Origin: Palsa-461 sp963768185
Lineage (GTDB): Bacteria > Actinomycetota > Acidimicrobiia > Acidimicrobiales > RAAP-2
Length of the DNA stretch: 64,000 nucleotides
Direction of reading: 5' to 3'
Assembly (NCBI GenBank): GCA_963768185.1
Contig: CAVYGS010000005.1
Coordinates: 1 to 64,000, forward strand
Both the position numbers and the translations under genes were made by a program. The number at the start of each line of letters is the position of its first letter. Positions within the stretch are counted from its first letter, which is position 1. The notes beneath the pieces were generated by a model. That model was not told where the DNA came from, made no database searches, and saw only the letters and a program-made list of their open reading frames with translations. Below, in pieces: positions 45,705 through 53,755 of the stretch.

Positions 45705-46190
45705 CTACAAGCGGCGATACATGATATGGAGCCCGACGTCGCCATCGACGGGGTGTGCGAAGGCCTCGGGGACCGTGGTCAGGATCTCGAACCCGAGCGA
45801 CTGCCAGAGGGCAACGGCTCGGACGTTCGTCTGGACCACGGCGTTGAACTGCATGGCGCGGAATCCCTCCGACCGTGCCCGCTCGAGCACGTGGGCCCCG
45901 AGCGCCCGCCCGACACCGGCACCGGCGCGTCCGGGGTCGACCATGAAGCTGGCACTGGCCACGTGGGAGCCCGGGCCGCCCTGGTTCGGGTACAGCCGCG
46001 CCGATCCCACAATGACCTCGTCCTCTACGGCGACCACCGTCGAGGACGGCGAGGGTGCGAGCCAGGTCGCCACCGCGGCTTCGCTCGTGATGTCGCGCGG
46101 GTAGCAGTACGTCTCACCCGCCCGCGCGATGGGCTCGAAGAACGACCAGATCCCCGGCCAGTCATCGATCGATGCGTCCCTGATCAACAT
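45705..46190 (-). CDS. GNAT-family N-acetyltransferase
   Basis: A 161-residue GNAT protein. The acetyl-CoA loop is in VDPGRAGAGVGRALGAHVLE (R/Q-X2-G-X-G/A type), and the C-terminal FNAVVQTNVRAVALWQSLGF is the usual motif B. The N-terminal part matches phosphinothricin acetyltransferase-like proteins, but that substrate should not be assumed. It converges on the EamA gene, with the stops adjacent. Confidence 0.9.
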   Translation of the reverse strand: MLIRDASIDDWPGIWSFFEPIARAGETYCYPRDITSEAAVATWLAPSPSSTVVAVEDEVIVGSARLYPNQGGPGSHVASASFMVDPGRAGAGVGRALGAHVLERARSEGFRAMQFNAVVQTNVRAVALWQSLGFEILTTVPEAFAHPVDGDVGLHIMYRRL

Positions 46191-46242
46191 GCGAAGAGCA
46201 TGGCCCGTGCGCCGGTCCAGAGTGGTCCCCCGGTGAGGTGGA

Positions 46243-46248
46243 TATCGT
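46243..46248 (+). promoter_or_regulatory. Putative -10 box of the 46255 gene
   Basis: TATCGT ends 6 bases before the ATG at 46255. Confidence 0.35.
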
Positions 46249-46254
46249 CCCCTG

Positions 46255-46857
46255 ATGACCGAGATCGCCTCCTTCGATGTCGCCGACCCACCTGAGCTCT
46301 GGGCCGAGCTCGGGTTCGTCGTGGTAGACGGCGCGTCCTGGGTCAGTGGGATCCGTCACGCGCTGGGCGGGTCGGGTGTCGGAGTGGTCGACTGGCTGCT
46401 GCGGGACGCCGACGGCCTCGAAGAGCTTCCGCTCGGGCAAGGCCCGGCGCCGGAACGGCGGCCGACGCCGGAGCACCCGAACGGTGTCCGCTCGTTGGAT
46501 CACGTCGTGATCGTGACCCCAGACCTCTCACGCACCATCGCAGCGTTCGAGCAGCACGGCGTCCGCTTGCGACGGACACGGGACGCCGGGACCGAGGAGC
46601 GACCCTCCCGCCAGGCGTTCTTCCGGCTCGGCGAGACCATCGCCGAGGTTGTCGGGTCGCCCGACCGGTCGCGACCGGGTCCGGCGCGTTTCTACGGGCT
46701 CGCGTTCACGGTTGGCGACCTCACCGAGACCGCATCCTTCTTGGGGAGCCGTCTTCGGCCAGCGAACGATGCGGTGCAGCCGGGGCGACAGATCGCCACG
46801 CTCGATCGCGCTGCGGGATCGAGCGTCCCCATCGCCTTCATGTCGCGGGAGCCCTGA
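46255..46857 (+). CDS. VOC/glyoxalase-like protein
   Basis: A 200-residue protein whose central part (SLDHVVIVTPDLSRTIAAFE, then RRTRDAG) is a vicinal-oxygen-chelate module. A second, degenerate module precedes or follows it. His and Glu of a metal site are partly present (DHVV, ETIAEVVG). Catalysis is uncertain. Initiation is probably leaderless. It converges on the next VOC gene. Confidence 0.78.
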   Translation: MTEIASFDVADPPELWAELGFVVVDGASWVSGIRHALGGSGVGVVDWLLRDADGLEELPLGQGPAPERRPTPEHPNGVRSLDHVVIVTPDLSRTIAAFEQHGVRLRRTRDAGTEERPSRQAFFRLGETIAEVVGSPDRSRPGPARFYGLAFTVGDLTETASFLGSRLRPANDAVQPGRQIATLDRAAGSSVPIAFMSREP

Positions 46858-46871
46858 GGGCGAACCGATCC

Positions 46872-47249
46872 TCAGCTGACCTGGTGTCCGAGCTCGGTGA
46901 GGTCCCGCGACTGGGAAGCCACCACGCAGAACAGGACCCCGGCCGGATCCCGCAGCACGGTCCAGTGTTCGAACGCCTCGACGACGGCCGCCCCCGCCCT
47001 GACGAGCCGCCCGACCTCGGCGGCGACGTCGTCCGTCTCGATATCGAGGTGCACCCGGCTCGGGCCCTCACCCAGCTTCTGGACGAGCACAACACCATGG
47101 AACGCGCCGCGCTCGAGGACGTGGTACTCGGGGAAGTGGGTCCCGCGCCGGGGCTCGACATCGAGCGCCGCAGTCCAGAACGCCAATGCCTGATCATGCA
47201 CCTCCGGGGCGAAGTCGAGCACGGTCGTGCGCAGGAAGACTCGGTGCAT
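46872..47249 (-). CDS. VOC-family protein
   Basis: A 125-residue glyoxalase/bleomycin-resistance-type protein with two beta-alpha-beta-beta-beta units (AFWTAALDVEPRRG, VHLDIETDDVAAEVGRLVRA, VLRDPAGVLFCVV). Such proteins may isomerise, dioxygenate or simply bind small molecules. The ATG at 47249 is preferred to the GTG at 47267 because TACCGT stands 7 bases before it. Confidence 0.85.
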   Translation of the reverse strand: MHRVFLRTTVLDFAPEVHDQALAFWTAALDVEPRRGTHFPEYHVLERGAFHGVVLVQKLGEGPSRVHLDIETDDVAAEVGRLVRAGAAVVEAFEHWTVLRDPAGVLFCVVASQSRDLTELGHQVS

Positions 47250-47256
47250 CTGCCCG

Positions 47257-47262
47257 ACGGTA
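47257..47262 (-). promoter_or_regulatory. Putative -10 box of the 46872 VOC gene
   Basis: TACCGT on the minus strand ends 7 bases before the ATG at 47249. Confidence 0.35.
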
Positions 47263-47369
47263 GCCACACCTGAAGACCGACGTTCGCCGTCGCACAGCAG
47301 TCACGAACGCCCGAGCACCGTCACGAAGACGCCACTACCGTGTGCGTCGTTCGTGAGAGGAGATCTGCC

Positions 47370-48485
47370 ATGCCCGAGGTTCCCGTCACCACCGAGGACG
47401 CGACACCTGGGTTCCTGACCGACGCCCTGCGCAGCACCGGAACGATCGGATCATCGACCAGGATCGCCGAGCTCGAACACGAACGAATCGGGGTGGGCGT
47501 CGGGATCGTGGGTCAGCTGGCCCGGCTGCATCTCCGCTACGAGGGCAACGCCGTCGGAGCGCCCGGCAGTGTCGTGCTCAAGATCCCCTCCGAGTACCCC
47601 GAGAACCGCGCGATCGGCGACCACTTCCGCTTCTACGAACGCGAGGGGCGCTTCTACAGCGAGATCAGCGAGAAGCTCGCAATGCGGACCCCGCGTTGCT
47701 ACTGGAACCACATCGACGTCGACACAAACGCGTTCGGGCTCCTCCTCGAGGATCTGAGCAACCGGGTCTCGATCAGCCAGGTCGCCGGAGCCGAGCCCGA
47801 GCGCGCCGTCCAGGCCCTGTCCGCGCTGGCGGACCTGCACTCGGCGTGGTGGGAGTCGCCGGCCATCGACAGCCTCGAGTGGATGCCTCGGCTGAACGAC
47901 CCGGTGAACAGGTCTGCGGGCGAGCAGTACCGGCTCGCGTGGGCATCCTTCGTCGATCTCATCGGGAGCCACCTCCCCGAGGGCGCGCTTGGCATTGGCG
48001 AGAAGGTGCAGGTGGCGTTCGAGACGCTCTTGGACCTGGGGATGTCGGATGCGCCGCTCACGATCTGCCACGGCGACTACCGACTCGACAACCTTCTCTA
48101 CGACGACGCCGCCGCCGAAGGCCCGGATCGTCTTGCCGTCCTCGACTGGCAAATCTCGTATCGGGGACCAGCGATCACCGACGTCGCCTACTTCTTGTGC
48201 CAATCGCTCGCCCTCGACGTGCGCCGCGACACGGAGGCGTCGCTCGTCCGAGGGTGGTACGACCGGGTCGCGGAATCGCTCGGTGGGTCCGAGATCGACG
48301 GCTACCCGTTCGAGCTGGCGTGGATCCACTACCGCCGGTCCGTGCTCGGCACGACGGTGTACCCCGTCACCGCCGCTGGCTCGATGGACCCTGCGAACGA
48401 ACGTGGCCTCGAGCTGCTTGTGGCGATGGCTGACCGGGCCTTTTCGGCTGCGCTCGACCTGGAAAGCGTGGAGCTTCTGCCCTAA
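47370..48485 (+). CDS. Phosphotransferase (APH / ecdysteroid-kinase-like fold)
   Basis: A 371-residue kinase-like protein. The nucleotide lysine is in SVVLKIPSE, the catalytic loop is ICHGDYRLDNLLY, and the metal Asp in AVLDWQISYRG. This pattern is typical of APH/EcKinase enzymes that phosphorylate small-molecule hydroxyls; actinobacteria have many copies in lipid and sterol catabolic regions. An AGAGGAGA ribosome site lies just upstream. The substrate is unknown. Confidence 0.9.
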   Translation: MPEVPVTTEDATPGFLTDALRSTGTIGSSTRIAELEHERIGVGVGIVGQLARLHLRYEGNAVGAPGSVVLKIPSEYPENRAIGDHFRFYEREGRFYSEISEKLAMRTPRCYWNHIDVDTNAFGLLLEDLSNRVSISQVAGAEPERAVQALSALADLHSAWWESPAIDSLEWMPRLNDPVNRSAGEQYRLAWASFVDLIGSHLPEGALGIGEKVQVAFETLLDLGMSDAPLTICHGDYRLDNLLYDDAAAEGPDRLAVLDWQISYRGPAITDVAYFLCQSLALDVRRDTEASLVRGWYDRVAESLGGSEIDGYPFELAWIHYRRSVLGTTVYPVTAAGSMDPANERGLELLVAMADRAFSAALDLESVELLP

Positions 48486-48520
48486 GGGGAGCCGAGACAA
48501 CCGGCTGGCACACTTGGCCG

Positions 48521-49270
48521 GTGGCGCGCCCGGTCTACGACACGATCTCGGTCGGCTACGCGACGGCGCGTCGCGCCGACCCGCGCGTTGCGGCGCAGAT
48601 CCACGCCGCGCTCGGCGACGCCCGGTCAGTGGTCAACGTGGGTGCCGGGACCGGCAACTACGAGCCCGAGGACCGCCCGGTGATCGCCATCGAGCCCTCA
48701 GCACGCATGATCGCCCAGCGCGCCGACGGCGCCGCGCCGGTGCTCCAAGCGGTGGCGGAGTCACTCCCACTCGCGAGCGCGGCGGCAGACGCGGCGATGG
48801 CGTCGCTCACGCTGCACCACTGGGCTGACGTCGCTCGCGGCTTGCGCGAGATGAAGCGGGTCGCTCCACGGCAGGTGATCTTCATGTTCGACAGCGAGCA
48901 GATCTGGCGGTTCTGGGCGATGGACTACTTCCCTGAGGCGCTCCAACTGCCATCGGAGAAGCACGCACCGAGCCTCGAGCAAATTGCCGACGTGCTCGAC
49001 GTCACCAGCGTGCAGCCGGTTTCGATCCCCTCCGACTGCACTGACGGCTTCGGCGCGGCATTCTGGGGCCGACCCGAGGCCTACCTCGACCCGTCGGTCC
49101 AGGCCGCGATGTCGTGGCTGGCACTCCTCCCGCCCGACCTCCGTGCCCAGGGGGCGGCGCGGTTGGCTCGCGATCTCGATTCGGGGGCGTGGGATGACCG
49201 GTTCGGCCACCTGCGCGAGCTGACCGAATACGACGCCGGCTATCGGCTGGTCGTGGCGGGCGGGCGTTGA
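48521..49270 (+). CDS. SAM-dependent methyltransferase (class I)
   Basis: A 249-residue Rossmann-fold methyltransferase. Motif I is VVNVGAGTGNYE, the acidic strand end is VIAIEPSARMIAQR, and motif IV region is AMASLTLHHWADVARGLREM. The C-terminal cap is variable. Substrate and product are unknown. The GTG at 48521 lacks a good ribosome site. It is coupled to the following oxidoreductase by a TGATG overlap. Confidence 0.9.
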   Translation: MARPVYDTISVGYATARRADPRVAAQIHAALGDARSVVNVGAGTGNYEPEDRPVIAIEPSARMIAQRADGAAPVLQAVAESLPLASAAADAAMASLTLHHWADVARGLREMKRVAPRQVIFMFDSEQIWRFWAMDYFPEALQLPSEKHAPSLEQIADVLDVTSVQPVSIPSDCTDGFGAAFWGRPEAYLDPSVQAAMSWLALLPPDLRAQGAARLARDLDSGAWDDRFGHLRELTEYDAGYRLVVAGGR

Positions 49271-50112
49271 TGCGCTTCGGCGTCTTCATCCCGGCGTTCA
49301 ACGAGTTTGCCGATCCGGCGCGCATGGTGCGCCTGGCCCAGTCCGCCGAGGCGGCCGGGTGGGAGGGCTTCTTCCTCTGGGACCACGTGCTCGCCGGTGA
49401 GGGGGTCCGGGTGGCCGACCCCTGGGTCGTTATGACCGCAATCGCTGCCGCAACCGAGCGCATCCGCTTGGGACCGTTGGTCACCCCACTCCCCCGCCGG
49501 CGGCCCTGGGTGCTCGCCCGCCAGGTCGCAAGCCTGGATCACCTCTCCGGTGGTCGGCTCGTGCTCGGGATCGGCAACGGCGGTGACGGCTGGAACGAGT
49601 TCAGCTCGTTCGGCGAGGTCACCGACGACCGCCGGCGCGCCGAGGTGCTCGACGAGTCGCTCGGCTTGGTCCAGGCGCTGCTGGGCGGGGCACCGGTCGA
49701 CCATGACGGCGCGCACTTCTCGGTCCACACCATCGGCTTCGTGCCGACACCGGTGCAGTCGCCCGTGCCCATCTGGGCGGCGTGTCGCTGGCCCAACCGG
49801 CGGCCGCTCCGCCGAGCCGCGCGCCTCCAGGGATGCTTCCCGATCTTCTCGACGCCGGAACCGCCTCCGCCGCCGGACCCCGACGACATCCGGGCGATCC
49901 GATCCGAGCTTCTCTCGCTCGGCGCGCACCGGGACATCGACATCGTCGTCCGGTGCGCGCTGTCACTCGAGGACCCCTCGACGGTCCACGCCACCGTCGC
50001 AGCGCTCGGGGAGGCCGGGATGACGTGGATCCTCGAGGGCTTCGGACGCGGTGAGCCGCCGCCGTCGGTCATCGAGACGGTCGTGGCGGCGGGCCCGACG
50101 GGCCCTCGCTGA
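49270..50112 (+). CDS. LLM-class (luciferase-like) F420- or FMN-dependent oxidoreductase
   Basis: A 280-residue luciferase-like TIM-barrel protein (FGVFIPAFNEFADPARMVRL, then FFLWDHVLAGEG, RIRLGPLVTPLPRRRPWVLA, GRLVLGIGNGGDG). Actinobacterial members mostly use F420, others FMNH2. The ATG at 49270 overlaps the methyltransferase stop (TGATG), so the two are co-translated. No substrate is indicated. Confidence 0.9.
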   Translation: MRFGVFIPAFNEFADPARMVRLAQSAEAAGWEGFFLWDHVLAGEGVRVADPWVVMTAIAAATERIRLGPLVTPLPRRRPWVLARQVASLDHLSGGRLVLGIGNGGDGWNEFSSFGEVTDDRRRAEVLDESLGLVQALLGGAPVDHDGAHFSVHTIGFVPTPVQSPVPIWAACRWPNRRPLRRAARLQGCFPIFSTPEPPPPPDPDDIRAIRSELLSLGAHRDIDIVVRCALSLEDPSTVHATVAALGEAGMTWILEGFGRGEPPPSVIETVVAAGPTGPR

Positions 50113-50133
50113 ACTTGCGCGCCCCAGGAAGCC

Positions 50134-50604
50134 CTAGGCGAGCGGGACGATCGTCGCCCTGGGCCTCGCCCCGCCGGTCTCGATGACGGCCACCGTCACC
50201 TGATCGGCGAGCGTCGGGCTCCCGGGGTTCACCATGAGGACGGGCCCGCTGTCGTCGATGCTCGCCGCGTGCGTGCCCCCGTGGACGATCACGTCAACCG
50301 GGCGCCCGAATGCCTCGGCGGGGTCGTCGCCGAGGACGTTCACCAGCCCGACGACGGCGTCCTCGGTCTCAACGACGTGCGGGCCGTCGAACAGACGCGG
50401 CGGCTCCGACGACGGATCACCTGCACTGCGCACCGCGACGACCGGCGCGATCTCGCCCAGACGGTCGAGGACCCCGAACGTCCTTAGGTCCCCGCAATGC
50501 AAGATGAGCTCGACGCCGTCGAAGGCCTCGGCGACCTTGGCGTGCACCTGGTCCCACGGGACCACGTCGTCGTGCGTATCTGCGATAACCCCGATGCGAC
50601 CCAT
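50134..50604 (-). CDS. Metallophosphoesterase (YfcE/MJ0936 type)
   Basis: A 156-residue calcineurin-like phosphoesterase. The metal motifs are IGVIADTHDD near 4-13, LHCGD near 36-40, and VHGGTHAA for the last His pair. Small enzymes of this type hydrolyse phosphodiesters in vitro. The usual GNCD motif is replaced by RSAGDP, so one metal ligand (Asn) is missing and activity may be reduced. The ATG at 50604 has GGGGAG 6 bases upstream. Confidence 0.88.
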   Translation of the reverse strand: MGRIGVIADTHDDVVPWDQVHAKVAEAFDGVELILHCGDLRTFGVLDRLGEIAPVVAVRSAGDPSSEPPRLFDGPHVVETEDAVVGLVNVLGDDPAEAFGRPVDVIVHGGTHAASIDDSGPVLMVNPGSPTLADQVTVAVIETGGARPRATIVPLA

Positions 50605-50803
50605 GGCGTCTCCCCTCGACTGGGCATAGTCGTAGCCCAACTCGCGGGTCCAGCCAAGCGGCCGTCACGCGAACGCCACGTGCCGTTCACGTCCACGCCG
50701 GTTGCGGGGCGCCTTGGATCGCTGGAGCGCAAGGATGACCGTCGCTCGGACGTTCCACCGGTGGACGCCGGCGCGGTCGGCGACGACCGAGAGGAGACGT
50801 TCC

Positions 50804-52376
50804 GTGAGCGAGGACCCCAAGGGGAAGCCCGCCGCTGGCTCGCCGATGAGCCGGCGCTCGTTTCTGGCGGCGAGCGGCTCAACCGCCGCCGGCGTCGCGC
50901 TGTCGATGGGCGCCGGAAGGCTGATCGAGGCCGCGGCCGCCGTCTCGCCGTCCACGGGCCGTGGGGTCGGCGAGATCGAGCACATCGTGATCCTGATGCA
51001 GGAGAACCGCTCGTTCGACCACTACTTCGGCACGCTGTCGAGCGTGCGGGGCTTCTCGGACCGTCAGGTGCTCACCCAGACGGTCGGGGGCATGCGCTAC
51101 CCGACCTTCGATCAGTTCGGCTACGCGCCCGGTGTCGGCGTGGACGCGAACGGCTTCCTCCAGCCGTTCCATCTCCTGAGCGACCCCCCGCTCGAGAACG
51201 GCGAGACCACCAACGACATCACCCACTCGTGGGGACCCCAGCACCTGAGCTGGGACGGCGGTGCGATGACCCAGTTCGTCAACCAGCACATCGCCAACGA
51301 CGGTGCGGACAACGGGTTCGTCACGATGGGGTACTTCACCCGCGACGACCTCGCCTTCTACTACGCGCTGGCCGACGCCTTCACGATCTGCGACGGGTAC
51401 TACTGCTCGGTGCTCGGGCCGACCGACCCGAACCGGATCATGTCGGTGTCGGCCACCATCGACCCGGCCGGGACGGCCGGCGGACCGGTCGTCGAGACCT
51501 ACTCCGACCGGCAGGAGTACTACGGCACGCTCAGCTGGGAGACCATGCCCGAGCGCCTTTCGGCCGCCGGGGTGAGCTGGAAGGTCTACAACGACCCCAC
51601 CGCGCTGTTCGAGCTCAGTCCGTTTCCCTACTTCGCGCAGTACTGGGGAACCTCGGCCAACCCCGAGCTGGTGGCCAACGGCATCACCCCCACCTACCCG
51701 GTGTCCTTCGCGGCGGACGTGGCGGCGGGAACCCTACCCGCCGTCTCGTGGATCATGTCGCCGCTCGCCGAGTGCGAGCACCCGGCGGCGCCGCCCGAGT
51801 ACGGCGAGTACCTGACCAGCCAGGTGCTCTCCACCCTGGTCTCCAATCCCGACGTCTGGGGCACGACGGTGCTCATCGTCACCTACGACGAGAACGGCGG
51901 CTTCTTCGATCACGTGCCCCCACCGACTGCGCCGTCGGGGACGGCCGGCGAATACCTCACCGCATCGCCGCTCCCCGCCGCGGCGAGCGGGATCACCGGC
52001 CCGATCGGGCTCGGCTTCCGGGTGCCCTGCCTGGTCGTCTCGCCGTTCAGCAACGGCGGTTGGTACTGCTCGGACACCTTCGATCACACCTCGACGTTGC
52101 GCCTCATCGAGACCGCGCTTCGACGTCGAGGTCCCGAACCTCACGTCCTGGCGCCGAGGCGCGACCGGCGACCTCACCGCAGCGCTGCCGCTGACGAACC
52201 CGGTCACCTCGGTGCCAGCGCTCCCCGCGACCTCGCTCGGCGACACCACCGTGGCTGAGCAGGCCGTCATCAACGCGCTGGCCGGCACCGAGGACGACGG
52301 CATCCCCTATCCGCCACCCACCTCCAACTCGATGCCGGTCCAGGAGACCAGTCCGCCACGGCGTCAGGCGAGCTGA
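50804..52376 (+). pseudogene. Tat-exported phospholipase C / acid phosphatase-like phosphoesterase, frame interrupted
   Basis: A phosphoesterase of the PlcC/AcpA family (PF04185), about 523 residues. The GTG at 50804 has a GAGGAGA ribosome site. The Tat signal is at 17-45 (MSRRSFLAASGSTAAGVAL). The catalytic metal region is IVILMQENRSFDHYFG, and LIVTYDENGGFFDHVPPP follows. The frame slips near 52111-52119 (ACCGCGCTTCGA). The true C-terminus FDVEVPNLTSWRRGATGDLT continues in another frame to 52376. It probably acts outside the cell on phospholipids or phosphate esters for phosphate supply. Confidence 0.88.
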
Positions 52377-52388
52377 GGGCGCCGCCAC

Positions 52389-53516
52389 TCAGCGGTGCAA
52401 CAGGTCGAGGGTGTTGTTGCCGTCGTTCACGAGGATCACCCCGGTGCCCGATGCGTTGATCGTCAGTCCGAACAGGTCGCCGCCGCCGCCCTTGATCACC
52501 GTGCGGGTGGCCAGCTGGCGCCCCGTGGGGCCGAGTTGCACGGCATTGCCGTTGTTGCCGTTGACGACGAGGAGGTCTCCCCCCGGGATGGCCGTCATGC
52601 CCAGGGGCTGGTTCAGTGCGCCACCCGTGGAGATGGTGCTCTGAGCCTGGGTCAGCGCGGTGGTCCGGGTCGCGGCGTCCGGGATCGCTGACACCGAGTT
52701 GGTGAGGGTGTCGTCCACATAGAGCGTGCCGTTGGCGTCGAGGGCCAGGCCGGTCGGCGCGAGGACGAGTGCCGCCTTGTTGGCGTGCGCCCGGAATGCG
52801 GATCCGACCACCGTCGTCGATGTGAGGACGGGCGGAGTGGTCGGGCTGAGCGTGAGATCCAGACAGACCACCTGGCATTGCAGGGCGACCGGTTTGCCGT
52901 GATTGGTGGTCTCGCTCCCCGAGAGCGCGTCAGAAACGAACAGCTGCGCCGAGGTCGTGTTCGCGGACACCGCGAGATCCCAGGGGCCGTCGATGTCGGG
53001 GTTCGACAACGTCTCGACGGGAGCGCCGGCGGCGTTGAGCACGATCAAGCAGCCGGAGGGATCGGGGACCGGCAGGGCGCCGCCGGTCGTGCCGGTCGGG
53101 AGGCTGCCGACCACGACCCACCCACCGGGCAGGATGCCGAGGGCGGTGGTCAAACCGACCCCACCCGGACACGACATGGAGGACGGCAAGGCGGAGACGT
53201 TGGCGAACAGGCTCTTCGCCCCGCCCGGAGCGAGCTCCACGATCGTCGTGCCCGTGCCCTGGATGTTCGCCTTGTCGTTGAAATTGCTGACCAGCGTGTC
53301 GCCGGCGACGAGCTTGCCGTCGGTGGCGGTCACGACGGCGACGCCGTAGGGGTTCGCGTCGCCGTTCGCCGGAACGGTCGATCCGATTCTCGTCAACACG
53401 TGAAGCTGAGAGAGCAGCGTGCGCGGACCGGTGGCGGCGCCCGCACTGGCTCCGAGGGCGCCCAGGAGTGGGCAGACCCCGAGGCCCACAACACCTATTA
53501 GACGTCGCAGTCTCAC
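52389..53516 (-). CDS. Secreted NHL/SMP-30-like beta-propeller protein
   Basis: A 375-residue exported protein with a signal peptide (LIGVVGLGVCPLLGALGASA). Repeated blades follow of the form NPYGVAVV...GDTLVSNFND, GPWDLAVSANTTSAQLFVSD, PTGLALDANGTLYVDD and QPLGMTAIPGGDLLVVNG, about six in all. The fold is structural; ligand or enzyme activity is unknown. It converges on the phospholipase gene with 12 bases between the stops. Confidence 0.85.
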   Translation of the reverse strand: MRLRRLIGVVGLGVCPLLGALGASAGAATGPRTLLSQLHVLTRIGSTVPANGDANPYGVAVVTATDGKLVAGDTLVSNFNDKANIQGTGTTIVELAPGGAKSLFANVSALPSSMSCPGGVGLTTALGILPGGWVVVGSLPTGTTGGALPVPDPSGCLIVLNAAGAPVETLSNPDIDGPWDLAVSANTTSAQLFVSDALSGSETTNHGKPVALQCQVVCLDLTLSPTTPPVLTSTTVVGSAFRAHANKAALVLAPTGLALDANGTLYVDDTLTNSVSAIPDAATRTTALTQAQSTISTGGALNQPLGMTAIPGGDLLVVNGNNGNAVQLGPTGRQLATRTVIKGGGGDLFGLTINASGTGVILVNDGNNTLDLLHR

Positions 53517-53755
53517 TGTTCAGCCTTTCGTCGAGTGCACCGCGCAGGCGGGCTGGCCCGCCGCGGCGGCCGAACACTTCGGCCGTGCCCTGGGTGTACG
53601 AGCCAAGTGACCCCAGAGTTCACGGAGATTCCTCGGCCGGGGACCCGCTCGAACGAAGGCCCCGCCTCCGGCGGCTCGCGGTGGCCCGAAGAGTCCCTCG
53701 AGACCCCCGAGGCGCCGCAGTACCCTCGCCCCTAGCAACGACCCGGGGAGGGTGC